A stretch of 64,000 nt of DNA from Tissierella sp. MB52-C2 (GCF_030931715.1 NZ_CP133261.1:1896643-1960642); one strand, 5' to 3'. Numbered from the stretch's first letter, positions 27,891 through 36,895 are shown. Translations and numbers: made by a program. The notes: a model not told the origin generated them from the letters alone.

Positions 27891-28277
27891 TTAAGGAAGT
27901 ATTTTTATAATCAATTCCATCAGCGCCAGGAGAATTGGTATGGCCAAAACCATAATCATTACTTTGCCACCTAATTCTATCTTCATGGCTATACCTTCTT
28001 CTCCTGCATCTCTAGAAATCTGTGCTCCAAACTCTACTATATATGCCATTCCAATTATTCTAAGAATTGTAGAAAAATATGCAAATTCTATATTTACCCT
28101 TCTAGCTAAGGTGTTTAGAGTTTCTATTACGTAGGATAGTTCACCTAAGATCATAGTAAATATAATTACACCAGTTATTAAGCTTATATATAGGGCAAAT
28201 TCTGACTTTGCATTCTTTAATATTACTATTGCAATAGTAGATACTATTCCAATACCAACTACCTTTAAAATATCCAT
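27891..28277 (-). CDS. spoIIIAD: Stage III sporulation protein AD
   Basis: 128 residues with four hydrophobic segments and the family stretch YFSTILRIIGMAYIVEFGAQI-like followed by RDAGEEGIAMKIELGGK, shared with SpoIIIAC. Small membrane component of the SpoIIIA complex, likely in the channel base with AE and AC. Spaced 12 bases from spoIIIAE and 14 from spoIIIAC. Confidence 0.95.
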   Translation of the reverse strand: MDILKVVGIGIVSTIAIVILKNAKSEFALYISLITGVIIFTMILGELSYVIETLNTLARRVNIEFAYFSTILRIIGMAYIVEFGAQISRDAGEEGIAMKIELGGKVMIMVLAIPILLALMELIIKILP

Positions 28278-28291
28278 AGTAATTCTCCTTA

Positions 28292-28486
28292 CTATAATCT
28301 AAATAATATCTTTAAATTATCAAAAAGTTTACTGACTAAATTGACCACCGTACCAAAGGCAAATACTAACCCTACTAAGGTTACAATATATGCATATTCT
28401 TCTTTACCGAACTTATCAAGTAAAGTATGTATTATGGCCACTAAAATCCCCAATCCTGCTATTTTAAAAATTAAATCCACATCCAT
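28292..28486 (-). CDS. spoIIIAC: Stage III sporulation protein AC
   Basis: 64 residues, two membrane segments: DVDLIFKIAGLGILVAIIH and YAYIVTLVGLVFAFGTVV, typical of AC, ending in LKILFRL. Small hydrophobic subunit of the mother-cell SpoIIIA complex. Lies between spoIIIAB and spoIIIAD with short gaps, ATG with SD GGAGG. Confidence 0.95.
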   Translation of the reverse strand: MDVDLIFKIAGLGILVAIIHTLLDKFGKEEYAYIVTLVGLVFAFGTVVNLVSKLFDNLKILFRL

Positions 28487-28498
28487 AACTATCCTCCT

Positions 28499-29023
28499 CT
28501 ATATCAGTAAAATTATTATTGCTACACCAGTTATAACTCCTAGATTTCTATATAATTTTGCATTTTTATTTCTTTCTTCCCTTGCCTCAAATATTTGGGC
28601 AGATATTTGGTTTGATACTAATATAAAGTTTTTCTGTTGATCAACCCTATCAGATGTTCCCAAAACTCTACCTAAAGATAGAAAGGTTTCAACATCCTCC
28701 TTCTTAAAATTAAGATTATTATATAAATTGCCTTCAACAGATAAAAAGCTATCATATACTCCTCCTCTCTTGTTATTAACTAAATCTTCTTTAATTTCTT
28801 CAAATATATAAGACACCTTTTCTTTTCCCTTTCTGTGAACATTGGATAAAGCCTCTGGAAGTGGAGTCAATCCATATACCACCTCAGTTTCCAAAATCTT
28901 AATACATTGTTCTAAAGTTATTAGATTTTCCAGTCTCGATGAGAAACTCTTTCCATAGAGATATCCTATGGTACTACAAGTTAGAAATACCAATAATAAT
29001 AATGTTAATTTAAGCACTCCCAT
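28499..29023 (-). CDS. spoIIIAB: Stage III sporulation protein AB
   Basis: 174 residues. N-terminal membrane segment (about 5-22), a helical soluble domain with LEQCIKILETEVVYGLTPLPEAL and LSLGRVLGTSDRVDQQKNF, and a C-terminal membrane segment (about 155-174), giving a GspF-like half. Member of the SpoIIIA channel complex. Starts inside the end of spoIIIAA (14-base overlap), suggesting coupled translation. Confidence 0.94.
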   Translation of the reverse strand: MGVLKLTLLLLVFLTCSTIGYLYGKSFSSRLENLITLEQCIKILETEVVYGLTPLPEALSNVHRKGKEKVSYIFEEIKEDLVNNKRGGVYDSFLSVEGNLYNNLNFKKEDVETFLSLGRVLGTSDRVDQQKNFILVSNQISAQIFEAREERNKNAKLYRNLGVITGVAIIILLI

Positions 29024-30008
29024 TTAAATCACCCTCTCTAAAAAGAATAGGTTTGTAACTATATCCATCTATTAGCTCCTTTATAGTTCCAACACCTTCA
29101 GATCTATCAAGTATAATGAACCGTTCAAATATATTTTCCCTAAATAATTCCCTCATACTAGATTTATTCCTTACTTCTTCTAAGGTTCCTCCATGGACAG
29201 TGGCCATAAGCTTTATTCCTGCCCTTAATGCTTCATGTATTGCCTCTACATCCTTCTTGCCACCTATTTCATCAACGGCTATTATATCTGGCGATAAGGC
29301 CCTTATAGCCATTATAATACCGTCTGATTTTAAGCATCCATCTAATATATCTGTCCTAATCCCTACATCTTTTTGAGCTATTCCATTATACATTCCTGCT
29401 AACTCTGATCTTTCATCTACAAGACTTACTTTAAACCCTTTAGAATTTCCCACTACTCCATTACTTAAATTTCTAACTATATCTCTTAGTAGGGTTGTCT
29501 TACCACATTGTGGTGGAGATATAATTAAAGTATTATAAAAGTTATTAGAATCTTTAGTTATATATGGAAGTACATTATCTGAAACTCCAAGGACTTCTCT
29601 ACCTATTCTTATATTTAAGGATGAAATATTTTTTATATTTTCAACTCCATTTAGTCCATAAACAATTTTTCCGCCAATTCCAACTCTATGGCCTCCTCTA
29701 ATGGTTATATAACCATTTTTTATTTCCTCCGTATATGCGTATACAGAATAATTGCTTATAATCTGGAAGGTGTCTATAATATGCTTTTGATTAACTATTA
29801 CAGCATTAGATGGAATAGAGGTCAAACTGCCATTTATAGCTACAAAAAAATCTTTTCCCCCAGATGAAATACTTAATGGTCTGCCATTTCTCATTCTTAT
29901 TTCCTCTGTCCTTAATTTATGGCTATGGGGTATTTTCATCAGGATTTCATTTAATTCATCACTTAAGTTTTCAATTACAGAGTCATATATTTTTGAATTA
30001 TTTAACAC
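29010..30008 (-). CDS. spoIIIAA: Stage III sporulation protein AA (secretion-type ATPase)
   Basis: 332 residues from a GTG at 30006-30008, chosen because SD GGGAGGG is 7 bases upstream; an in-frame ATG further up lies before that SD. AAA/RecA-like ATPase related to type II/IV secretion ATPases: Walker A SPPQCGKTTLLRD, Walker B-like DIIAVDEIGGKKD, and MATVHGGTLEEVRNK. It would power the mother-cell-to-forespore channel. First gene of the eight-gene spoIIIA operon; a sigma-E-like promoter sits just upstream. Confidence 0.96.
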   Translation of the reverse strand: MLNNSKIYDSVIENLSDELNEILMKIPHSHKLRTEEIRMRNGRPLSISSGGKDFFVAINGSLTSIPSNAVIVNQKHIIDTFQIISNYSVYAYTEEIKNGYITIRGGHRVGIGGKIVYGLNGVENIKNISSLNIRIGREVLGVSDNVLPYITKDSNNFYNTLIISPPQCGKTTLLRDIVRNLSNGVVGNSKGFKVSLVDERSELAGMYNGIAQKDVGIRTDILDGCLKSDGIIMAIRALSPDIIAVDEIGGKKDVEAIHEALRAGIKLMATVHGGTLEEVRNKSSMRELFRENIFERFIILDRSEGVGTIKELIDGYSYKPILFREGDLNGSA

Positions 30009-30030
30009 AACCTGTCCCTCCCTTATATCA

Positions 30031-30058
30031 ATTCTATGATGGTACAAACCATATATGA
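30031..30058 (-). promoter_or_regulatory. Candidate sigma-E promoter of the spoIIIA operon
   Basis: Minus strand: -35 TCATATA (30052-30058), 13-base spacer, -10 CATAGAAT (30031-30038). The -10 differs at one position from the sigma-E pattern CATACAmT, and the location between a terminator and spoIIIAA fits the known mother-cell control of this operon in Bacillus. Confidence 0.55.
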
Positions 30059-30060
30059 CA

Positions 30061-30098
30061 AAAATAAAAAAGTCCTAAAGCTTTTTTAGCTTTAGGAC
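30061..30098 (-). terminator. Terminator after the CD1247-type gene
   Basis: 11-bp perfect stem (30072-30082 with 30088-30098), 5-base loop, long T-tract on the minus strand (T-rich 30061-30071). It separates the housekeeping unit upstream from the spoIIIA operon. Confidence 0.92.
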
Positions 30099-30112
30099 CT
30101 TTTTTATTTTTA

Positions 30113-30448
30113 TTATTCTTCCTCGATTTCTCCATCACAATGACAACAACAATCATCATCTTCACAAAAATCATCAAAATCAAACTCATCGTCATCATAA
30201 TAGTAATCATCATCTTCATCGTCTTCGCCATAGATATCATCTTCAACATCTGCTAAATCTTCATCTATGAATGTTACATATTCTTCTAAATCCTCTTGAT
30301 TTTCAATAGTCTCATCTAGTACATCTGCAAACTCTTCTAATGTATCTACTATATGAAGAAGTAGTTTTCCTTCTTTAGAGCTTTCATCAATACCTAGACC
30401 ATCAGCTAAACCTCTTAAATAAGATACTTTTTGAATTAAATAATCCAT
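30113..30448 (-). CDS. CD1247-type N-terminal domain protein with acidic Cys-rich tail
   Basis: 111 residues. The helical N terminus (LIQKVSYLRGLADGLGID, then EGKLLLHIVDTLEEFADVL) is the recurring clostridial domain that database names call CD1247 N-terminal. The rest is almost entirely Asp, Glu and Tyr, ending in a CCCHC cluster (about 100-104) before an acidic tail, suggesting metal binding. Function unknown. It lies 43 bases after efp and upstream of the spoIIIA operon, ended by a strong terminator. SD GGAGGG. Confidence 0.75.
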   Translation of the reverse strand: MDYLIQKVSYLRGLADGLGIDESSKEGKLLLHIVDTLEEFADVLDETIENQEDLEEYVTFIDEDLADVEDDIYGEDDEDDDYYYDDDEFDFDDFCEDDDCCCHCDGEIEEE

Positions 30449-30491
30449 TTTTTTATCCCTCCGTAATTTATATATTTTAAAACATTATTGC

Positions 30492-31049
30492 CTATTTCCT
30501 TGATAAATAATCACCAGTTCTAGTATCTATCTTTACTATGTCTCCTATATTTACAAATAAAGGAACTTGTATAGTTGCACCAGTCTCAACAGTAGCTGGC
30601 TTAGTTGCACCTGAAGCAGTATCTCCTTTTACACCTGGCTCAGTAGAAGTAACTTCTAATTCAACAAAGTTTGGTGGTAATACCTCAAAAGCTTTACCAT
30701 GGAAAAATCTAATCGTAGCATTGTCATTTTCTTTTAAGTATACCATTGCATCTTCTACAGCTTCCTTGTCTAATGGAAGTTGTTCATAGGTGTCAGTATC
30801 CATAAAGTAAAATAATTCACCATCATTATATAAGTATTGCATCTCCTTAGTTTCAATTTGAGCCTTTGGAAACTTTTCTGTTGGATTAAAAGTAACATCT
30901 TTAGTTCCGCCAGACATTACAGATCTTATCTTTGTCCTAACAAAAGCTGCTCCTTTTCCAGGTTTAACGTGTTGGAAATCAACTATTTGAAAGACATCTC
31001 CATCCATTTCAAATGTAACACCTTTTCTAAAATCACCTGCTGATATCAT
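30492..31049 (-). CDS. efp: Elongation factor P
   Basis: 185 residues from the ATG at 31047-31049 ([13 protein letters not shown]), which has SD GGAGGG; an in-frame start 18 bases earlier overlaps the ribosome site. Relieves ribosome stalling at polyproline. Three domains: KOW-like N-terminal domain with [13 protein letters not shown], where the tip Lys may be modified, then two OB folds ([21 protein letters not shown] and [16 protein letters not shown]). Located 19 bases after aroQ, a common pairing in firmicutes; pepP, which often sits between them, is absent. Confidence 0.97.
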   Translation of the reverse strand: MISAGDFRKGVTFEMDGDVFQIVDFQHVKPGKGAAFVRTKIRSVMSGGTKDVTFNPTEKFPKAQIETKEMQYLYNDGELFYFMDTDTYEQLPLDKEAVEDAMVYLKENDNATIRFFHGKAFEVLPPNFVELEVTSTEPGVKGDTASGATKPATVETGATIQVPLFVNIGDIVKIDTRTGDYLSRK

Positions 31050-31068
31050 ATTTTTACCCTCCTTCAAT

Positions 31069-31503
31069 TTACTTATTCAATAATTTTAAAGCATCTATAG
31101 CTACTAAATAACCATTATATCCTAGACCTGAAATTTGCCCCGTACATACAGGTACAATTACAGATTCTTTTCTAAAACTTTCTCTTTTATAAATATTAGA
31201 TAAATGAACTTCTATAACAGGTATATCTAAGATTTCTATGGCATCTCTAATAGCTATACTATAATGTGTAAAGGCAGCTGGATTAATAATAAGTCCTTTA
31301 TAGTCCTTATTTAGGATATCCTGGATTTTGTCCACAATCTGTCCTTCATGGTTTGATTGAAATATTTCAACTTCCATATCTAAACGGGCAGCCTTATCTT
31401 TAATAAGATTATTAATTTCTTCCAAAGTTTTTTCCCCATATATAGAGTTATTTCTTTTTTCTAAAAGATTTAAATTTGGACCATGGATAATAAGTACTTT
31501 CAT
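31069..31503 (-). CDS. aroQ: 3-dehydroquinate dehydratase, type II
   Basis: 144 residues, the normal size for the dodecameric type II enzyme of the shikimate pathway. Motifs: [12 protein letters not shown] at the start with the catalytic Tyr loop (NSIYG), [28 protein letters not shown] and [18 protein letters not shown] start. Lies between aroK and efp. Confidence 0.97.
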   Translation of the reverse strand: MKVLIIHGPNLNLLEKRNNSIYGEKTLEEINNLIKDKAARLDMEVEIFQSNHEGQIVDKIQDILNKDYKGLIINPAAFTHYSIAIRDAIEILDIPVIEVHLSNIYKRESFRKESVIVPVCTGQISGLGYNGYLVAIDALKLLNK

Positions 31504-31554
31504 TAGAAATCTCCTCTACTTTCCATCTTATTATATCAGCCTCTATTATTTACC

Positions 31555-32073
31555 TCAAGAGTTAATTTTAACACATCTTTCCGATATTTCATAGATAATT
31601 AAATCTATTGATTTATTATCTACACAAATTGTGAAATCTGCAAGAGATTTATAAATCTCTTTTCTATTTTCATATAAGTTATTTACTCTTTCATAAATAT
31701 CTTCTTGGCTGTTTAATAAAGGTCTAACTGTGGTAGATTTTTTTATATTATTGATTATGTTATCTATTGAAGACTCTAAAAGTATTATTATTCCATTCTC
31801 CCTTAATTTAATTATATTATTATTTAATACCATACCTCCACCTGTAGATATTATTATATTTTCTCTTTCATATAATTCATCTATGGTATTAGACTCTAAT
31901 CTTCTAAAATATTCTTCTCCATATAAAGAAAAAATATCTTCGATTTTCAATTTTTCTTTTTTCTCAATAAAAATATCAGTATCTAAAAATTCCATTCCCA
32001 ATTTCATAGATAAACTTTTTCCTACTGTTGTTTTTCCCGAACCACTCATACCAATTAATATAATGTTTCTCAA
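31555..32073 (-). CDS. aroK: Shikimate kinase
   Basis: 172 residues from a TTG at 32071-32073, preferred because SD AGGTGA lies 5 bases before it and it gives the usual family start RNIILIGMSGSGKTT; an in-frame GTG overlaps the SD. P-loop GMSGSGKTT, substrate Asp in FLDTDIFIE, YFRRLE and the STGGGMVL glycine loop. The lid Arg lies in STTVRPLL. Together with aroQ and the distant aroE (47724-48590), three shikimate steps flank the pilus locus. Confidence 0.95.
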   Translation of the reverse strand: MRNIILIGMSGSGKTTVGKSLSMKLGMEFLDTDIFIEKKEKLKIEDIFSLYGEEYFRRLESNTIDELYERENIIISTGGGMVLNNNIIKLRENGIIILLESSIDNIINNIKKSTTVRPLLNSQEDIYERVNNLYENRKEIYKSLADFTICVDNKSIDLIIYEISERCVKINS

Positions 32074-32082
32074 AGGAATCAC

Positions 32083-32349
32083 CTATGTATGTTGAGGGTT
32101 TTTCCCTACAATTTCAATTGCTTTTGTTACTGTAGTTAGTATATCTGTATTAAACTGAGAATTAAAATTATTTGCCTTAGCATATACATATCCTATATGG
32201 GTAACAACATATTTTGGTTTTAAATTATTTAATGCAATTGCAGCCATATCTAACTTACACTTATCACAATAGCATATATCAGGTATATCGTCTCCCATCT
32301 TTTCTATAACATTTAATACTTCATCTTCCATTAAGTTGTGAAGTTTCAT
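32083..32349 (-). CDS. comFB: ComFB-family protein
   Basis: 88 residues with SD GGAGG. Opening HNLMEDEVLNVIEKM, then three closely set Cys (C-Y-C-D-K-C) before LDMAAIALNNLKPKYV, which is the ComFB signature. In Bacillus comFB lies in a competence operon; more recent work on cyanobacterial members describes ComFB as a cyclic-dinucleotide receptor that affects pili and competence. Here it is the last gene of the pilus locus, 16 bases after a minor pilin gene and directly upstream of aroK. That supports a role in pilus control, possibly through c-di-GMP. Ligand binding is inferred from the family. Confidence 0.88.
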   Translation of the reverse strand: MKLHNLMEDEVLNVIEKMGDDIPDICYCDKCKLDMAAIALNNLKPKYVVTHIGYVYAKANNFNSQFNTDILTTVTKAIEIVGKNPQHT

Positions 32350-32365
32350 TTTATTACCTCCTTAG

Positions 32366-33427
32366 CTAATTACCCTTTATTATAATTATATTTGGATCTA
32401 AAAAACCAGGTACATAAGTCCCATATTTATAAATATTTTCCCTATTATAAACTATATCCATATTTTCTATAAAATTATGATTAGCTAAGTTATCAGTAAT
32501 CATTATTCCCTTTATTTTAGGTTTTATAATAGGATCAACCTTTATTTCTCCATTTTTTACTATTATTACTCCTTTAAATTCAAAATCACTAGATATGGTT
32601 ATATCTCCTTCTACATATATAACTCCTGAAAGACTTATGGTGCCTTTATTTCCATTAGTGTTTTGAATCAAAAGATTTACCGATTCTTCCTTTGCATGTC
32701 TTAATATCATAATTATAGATTTATTAGTAAATCTTTCAACATATGGTTCTGTCATATTTTCTCTAAAAGAAGATACCTGAAAAATATTATTATCTATCTT
32801 CTCTAAAATAATATTATTAAAATTTGATAAATCTACTCCATATATAGTGCTGGGTCTATTATCATTTATATTAATATTTTTTCCTATATCTATCAATAGA
32901 TTTTCTAAATCTTCTCCATGGAAATCATCTATTAAAATTCTATCTAAAACAGGTATCTCCAAATCAAATAGTTCATTTACTATATTTAAGTAAGAAGTTG
33001 TAGTGCTTTTCAGACCATTAAAATCACTTTCTGAAATAAGTTTAAGCTGTTTTCTATTATCATTGTCTATCATATCTACTTTAACAGTAGATTTATTATC
33101 TCCAAGGATTAAATCTTCCTTTGATATTTTAATATAAGTTAGAGGAGTTGTAATAGGAAAACTTCTAAAATACTTAAAAATCATAGGCAGCAACTGTTCT
33201 TTATAATATTTATCTTCATTAAGCACCATATGTATTTTCCCTTCTGATAAATAATAAGCTTGAATATTGTTTTTTGTTGAATTTAGAATAAGATATTCAT
33301 ATCTAGTAGTACTTTCAAAGTATAATATCATAATCATAAGTACAGACATTATAATTAAAGCAATAATAGATATAAACCCCCTTCGTTTATTCGTATTTCC
33401 TCTCATTACTAACATTCTATGGGGCAT
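32366..33427 (-). CDS. PilX-like pilus-associated protein
   Basis: 353 residues. Short basic N terminus, then a type IV pilin-like hydrophobic segment starting RRGFISIIALIIMSVLM and the YYLSEGKIHMVLN stretch typical of PilX N-terminal regions. The remainder is beta-rich and includes the pattern GVIYVEGDITISSDFEFKGV, as in polymer-like beta-roll regions. Probably a minor pilin or exported tip component. It overlaps the preceding prepilin gene by 19 bases, so the exact start (two later in-frame ATGs exist) is uncertain. The usual Glu at mature position 5 is lacking. Confidence 0.72.
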   Translation of the reverse strand: MPHRMLVMRGNTNKRRGFISIIALIIMSVLMIMILYFESTTRYEYLILNSTKNNIQAYYLSEGKIHMVLNEDKYYKEQLLPMIFKYFRSFPITTPLTYIKISKEDLILGDNKSTVKVDMIDNDNRKQLKLISESDFNGLKSTTTSYLNIVNELFDLEIPVLDRILIDDFHGEDLENLLIDIGKNININDNRPSTIYGVDLSNFNNIILEKIDNNIFQVSSFRENMTEPYVERFTNKSIIMILRHAKEESVNLLIQNTNGNKGTISLSGVIYVEGDITISSDFEFKGVIIVKNGEIKVDPIIKPKIKGIMITDNLANHNFIENMDIVYNRENIYKYGTYVPGFLDPNIIIIKGN

Positions 33428-33981
33428 CTGATATAAATATCAGATTTTATTTTCAATTTTTCTCCCCTATCATGCTTAAAGTCTAATTCTAAATAGATTA
33501 TAGAGTTTTCTATGTCAATTTTAGTATTACTAATACTATCTAAAAACTCACAAAGATTATTATTCCCATGGGCAAAGTTTGGTTCAGGATATTTGTTATT
33601 TGCTAAATTATAGGATATCCTTACTATATTATCGTTCTTTTGGTGATATAGTACATATGTATATTTGTCAAAAGTATTCTCTTCACGGATTTTTAAAATA
33701 ACAAATCCCATATTATTGGGAAATTTTTTATTTATCCACTCTATTTTATCAGAAACAATAATCTTGTCAGCAGTCTTTATCTCATCTTTAATATACTCAA
33801 TAGCATATCTTCCATTCATCATTAATTGGTCTTTTTCATCACCTTTAGCACAGGACTTAATAGAAAAATCTAGAATACTAAAAATAGGAATTATAATTAT
33901 AGACGAAATAAATAAGGCTAAAATTAATTCTATTAAGGTAAAACCTTTATTTTTTCGGCATATACCCCTTAAATTCAACAT
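33409..33981 (-). CDS. Minor type IV prepilin (PilW/GspJ-like)
   Basis: 190 residues. Basic leader of 13 residues ending in KNKG, cleaved before FTLIELILALFISS by PilD, giving a mature pilin with Glu5 and an N-terminal helix that serves first as membrane anchor, then as filament core. The C-terminal part is beta-rich with scattered Cys. Size and position among small prepilins suggest a PilW/GspJ-type minor pilin. Overlaps the upstream prepilin gene by 35 bases and the downstream gene by 19. Confidence 0.85.
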   Translation of the reverse strand: MLNLRGICRKNKGFTLIELILALFISSIIIIPIFSILDFSIKSCAKGDEKDQLMMNGRYAIEYIKDEIKTADKIIVSDKIEWINKKFPNNMGFVILKIREENTFDKYTYVLYHQKNDNIVRISYNLANNKYPEPNFAHGNNNLCEFLDSISNTKIDIENSIIYLELDFKHDRGEKLKIKSDIYIRCPIEC

Positions 33982-34372
33982 AATCTAAAACCTTCCCCTC
34001 TTTATTATGATATACATAAACCGATAGAAGCCATAAATTATCGAATTTTTCATCTTTGATTATTTTTAAGGAATATTTCTCACTATTTTTATCTTTTGGT
34101 AAAATTATTTCTACAATTTTATCTTTTTTAAATTCTTCTATTAAATCCTCGATTTTTACATTATATATAGATATTGGTTCTGAACTGTCCTCCTTAAAGG
34201 CTTTTATTCGTTCAATGACCATCTCTCCCATGTGAATCATTTCCATCTTTATATTTTGGTTACTTAGTCTAAGATGAGAAATATTAATTTTAGGTAAGAT
34301 AGTAGCAGCAATTAAGCCTAATAAAAATAATCCCATTATGACTTCTATTAAGGTAAACCCCTTTCTTTTCAT
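33947..34372 (-). CDS. Minor type IV prepilin (PilV/GspI-like)
   Basis: 141 residues. Very short leader MKRKG followed by FTLIEVIMGLFLLGLIAATILP, a standard class III signal with Glu5. The soluble part is short and beta-rich. In type II secretion and type IV pilus systems a minor pilin set of this kind primes filament assembly. It lies in a cluster of four overlapping minor pilin genes and overlaps the next gene by 35 bases. Confidence 0.87.
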   Translation of the reverse strand: MKRKGFTLIEVIMGLFLLGLIAATILPKINISHLRLSNQNIKMEMIHMGEMVIERIKAFKEDSSEPISIYNVKIEDLIEEFKKDKIVEIILPKDKNSEKYSLKIIKDEKFDNLWLLSVYVYHNKEGKVLDYVEFKGYMPKK

Positions 34373-34386
34373 AATGTTACTCCTTT

Positions 34387-34851
34387 TTATTTACCATTAA
34401 TATAGAGATTTACTTTCCCAGTGGCTACATTAATGGTAATATCAATCTTTTGTTCTTTTCTATTTGAAAGTAAAATAGTCCCTGCTTTACTTGGAGCTCC
34501 AGTGGAGGTGAAGTAAACAGAACCTCCCAAATTACTAGATTTAAGTATTATTCCATTGGAGAACTTAATATTTTTTATAGTCTTATTTTCCTTCCTTATT
34601 ATATAGCCATTTCTTTCAATATCCAGTATCAGAGTATATATGCAATTTTCCACAATTGCACTATTTCTAGCAAAATTAATATCTCTTTTAAACTTCATAA
34701 GCTCTTTTTTCTCACTTGTATTAAATATAACCTTCATACTAGGTATCCCTATAGATAAAACAACGGCAAATATGGCCAATACAACTAGTAATTCCACTAG
34801 TGTATATCCATATTTGCTGTTATATTTTTTATTATTAATATTGCCACTCAT
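34387..34851 (-). CDS. Minor type IV prepilin (GspH/FimT-like)
   Basis: 154 residues. 15-residue leader ending in SKYG, then YTLVELLVVLAIFAVVLSIGIP; a pilin helix with Glu5. The KFKRDINFARNSAIVE segment after the helix is typical of GspH/FimT proteins, followed by a beta-rich end (GSVYFTSTGAPSKAGTILL). Begins 17 bases before the end of the SLH gene, so translation may be coupled. Confidence 0.88.
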   Translation of the reverse strand: MSGNINNKKYNSKYGYTLVELLVVLAIFAVVLSIGIPSMKVIFNTSEKKELMKFKRDINFARNSAIVENCIYTLILDIERNGYIIRKENKTIKNIKFSNGIILKSSNLGGSVYFTSTGAPSKAGTILLSNRKEQKIDITINVATGKVNLYINGK

Positions 34852-36883
34852 TTAATTGATATAGCAAGAATGTGAATTCTGCTCTAGTTATTTTATTATT
34901 CATACTATCTTTACTCCTTGAGCGAACTTTTTTCTCATATATCATTTTATTAGCAAAATAGTCCCATTTGAAATCCTTATTATTTAATACCCTTGACATT
35001 ATAATCTCAACCTCTCTATAAGTAATTGGATCATGTGGTTTAAAAGTATTATCAATATATCCGTTTACTATTTTATAATAAGTTGCATAGGATATAGACT
35101 TTTCTGCATAGCCAAATTCTTTATAGTCTTTAAACTTAATAACATTTGTAGAGTCATATGGGGGATACCAATCATATAATCTACTTAGCATAGTTACAAA
35201 CTCTCCTCTTGAAATCTCTTTATCTGGCCTAAAAGATTTATCAGGGTATCCATATATAATTTCTCTCTTAACATAAGTATTGATTTCATCTCTCGCCCAA
35301 TGTCCTCTAGATTCATGAAATATTGGCAGTTCATTATCAACTCTTACAGCATAAATATTTCCAGTTAGATCTATATTATTTAAGTTTATATCTGAAACTA
35401 AGTAGTCTCCTTCCTGTTTTGATGGTATATAAACCCATTTATTATAATGATATTTGTATATACCATATTTCACATCGTTGCCATAGGATTTAAATTTAAC
35501 AGTAATCTTTTTATTTTTATCAAATGTACCTGCTAGATTCATAACCTTTAGTCCATAAACTCCAGAAGCTTGTGTATGTCTTGTAGAGTTGGGATTTACA
35601 TAGGTTGTTGGAATACCATCTATGGTTACAATAACGTCATTGTAATAAGTTCCAGCCTCAATATCTACTAAAAATTTATCATCATCTTGTATACCAATAT
35701 TATCCTTACCATCAATTGAGATCTTTTCAGTATGGGTCTTTACTCTATTGCTATCCTGTTGAAGTTTCTTATAAGTTTCGTTATATGATTTCATAAATTC
35801 ATCCCAATATCCAATTATAAAAGCTAATCTATAATTTTCAGATTGGAATTTAAGTCCATATTCATTTATAATAATTTCATCATTTACCTTGTGACTGCTC
35901 CACAAATTAGCCTTGCTCATGGTAATATCCATAATTGCCGCATATTCGCCCTTCATTTTGCCTATAGTTCTTCCACCTTCTTCACCATTTAAGTCAGGTG
36001 TTTCTGTAGTTTCTCTATTGGCTTTTCTATAAGCATCGTTATAGTAAAGCATATATCCACCTTCAGTTTTACCTCCAGAAGTACTTCGTCCAAATTCAAA
36101 TCCTGCCAAAAAAGCATCCCTATATTCATTGGATTCCTTATTTAGATTAAACATATTTATTATTTCTTTATTAGAAGGCATATTTCTCTTATAATCATTC
36201 CTAAGACCTAGTAAGTGATCTTTCCTACCATTTAAAGCAGCCAAATTTCTAGCATATTCATCTCCATCTTTTAGACCTTCCTCATATGAATAATCTCTCT
36301 CTCCTAATTTAGCCACCTGAAATGCAGCTTCAAAAGATATTCTATAAGATTTTCTAAAGTCATCTATAAAACTATTTCTATGTTCTCTAGATTCTCTATC
36401 AAGCTCAAACATATTAATTAATTCCCTATCACTAGGAATATATCTTTCCCAATTATTCCTATTTCCCAATTGATATGCAATATATCCATCTATTCTACCC
36501 ATTACAGTACCAAAATCTTCCGAACCATAAATTGTTGTAGTATCCTTATCATTTGATTTTATATTTTCTTTATATCCCTTCTCATAGCCTTCTAAATATC
36601 CATTTATAAAACTATCTACTACTGATTCTTCTTTATCCTTTAAATAATCACTATTTTCTACCTTTACATCATATCTAGTAGGTTTAATCTCATTATAGGG
36701 GGGAAATTTATTATCTATATTGTTTTTCAGTGCTTGATTTCTACCAGCAATCTCTCCTCTTTTAAAACCTTCTTGAAATACTTTATCAGTTTCTTTGGTA
36801 GAATTAGTATCCGCAAATACATTTATAGAACTAAATAATATAACAAATACTAATATCCAGCTTAACAAGCTATATCTTCTCAT
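34835..36883 (-). CDS. Exported SLH-domain protein with four internal repeats
   Basis: 682 residues. Signal peptide (about 1-25), then four related segments at about 37-107, 125-190, 202-268 and 304-370. Each has Gly/Ala-spaced helical stretches (for example GYLEGYEKGY) and most include a linker with P-S-x-x-E-I-I-N-M-F or a variant, followed by ES..YR..FI.G. A beta-rich middle (about 400-515) follows, then three SLH-type units (522-570, 582-635, and a degenerate 640-680) with YGYPDKSFRPDKEISRGEF. SLH units bind secondary wall polymer, so it is a wall-bound surface protein. Encoded inside the pilus operon between pilO and a minor pilin, so it may help the filament through or onto the wall. 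The repeat family is not known to me. Confidence 0.85.
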   Translation of the reverse strand: MRRYSLLSWILVFVILFSSINVFADTNSTKETDKVFQEGFKRGEIAGRNQALKNNIDNKFPPYNEIKPTRYDVKVENSDYLKDKEESVVDSFINGYLEGYEKGYKENIKSNDKDTTTIYGSEDFGTVMGRIDGYIAYQLGNRNNWERYIPSDRELINMFELDRESREHRNSFIDDFRKSYRISFEAAFQVAKLGERDYSYEEGLKDGDEYARNLAALNGRKDHLLGLRNDYKRNMPSNKEIINMFNLNKESNEYRDAFLAGFEFGRSTSGGKTEGGYMLYYNDAYRKANRETTETPDLNGEEGGRTIGKMKGEYAAIMDITMSKANLWSSHKVNDEIIINEYGLKFQSENYRLAFIIGYWDEFMKSYNETYKKLQQDSNRVKTHTEKISIDGKDNIGIQDDDKFLVDIEAGTYYNDVIVTIDGIPTTYVNPNSTRHTQASGVYGLKVMNLAGTFDKNKKITVKFKSYGNDVKYGIYKYHYNKWVYIPSKQEGDYLVSDINLNNIDLTGNIYAVRVDNELPIFHESRGHWARDEINTYVKREIIYGYPDKSFRPDKEISRGEFVTMLSRLYDWYPPYDSTNVIKFKDYKEFGYAEKSISYATYYKIVNGYIDNTFKPHDPITYREVEIIMSRVLNNKDFKWDYFANKMIYEKKVRSRSKDSMNNKITRAEFTFLLYQLNEWQY

Positions 36884-36895
36884 AATTTCACCTTC

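Noticed and set aside
30034..30249. A Met/Ile-rich reading frame overlapping the CD1247-type gene
   Set aside because: It is a frame-shifted reading of the GAT/GAA-rich acidic tail and crosses the terminator; no ribosome site.
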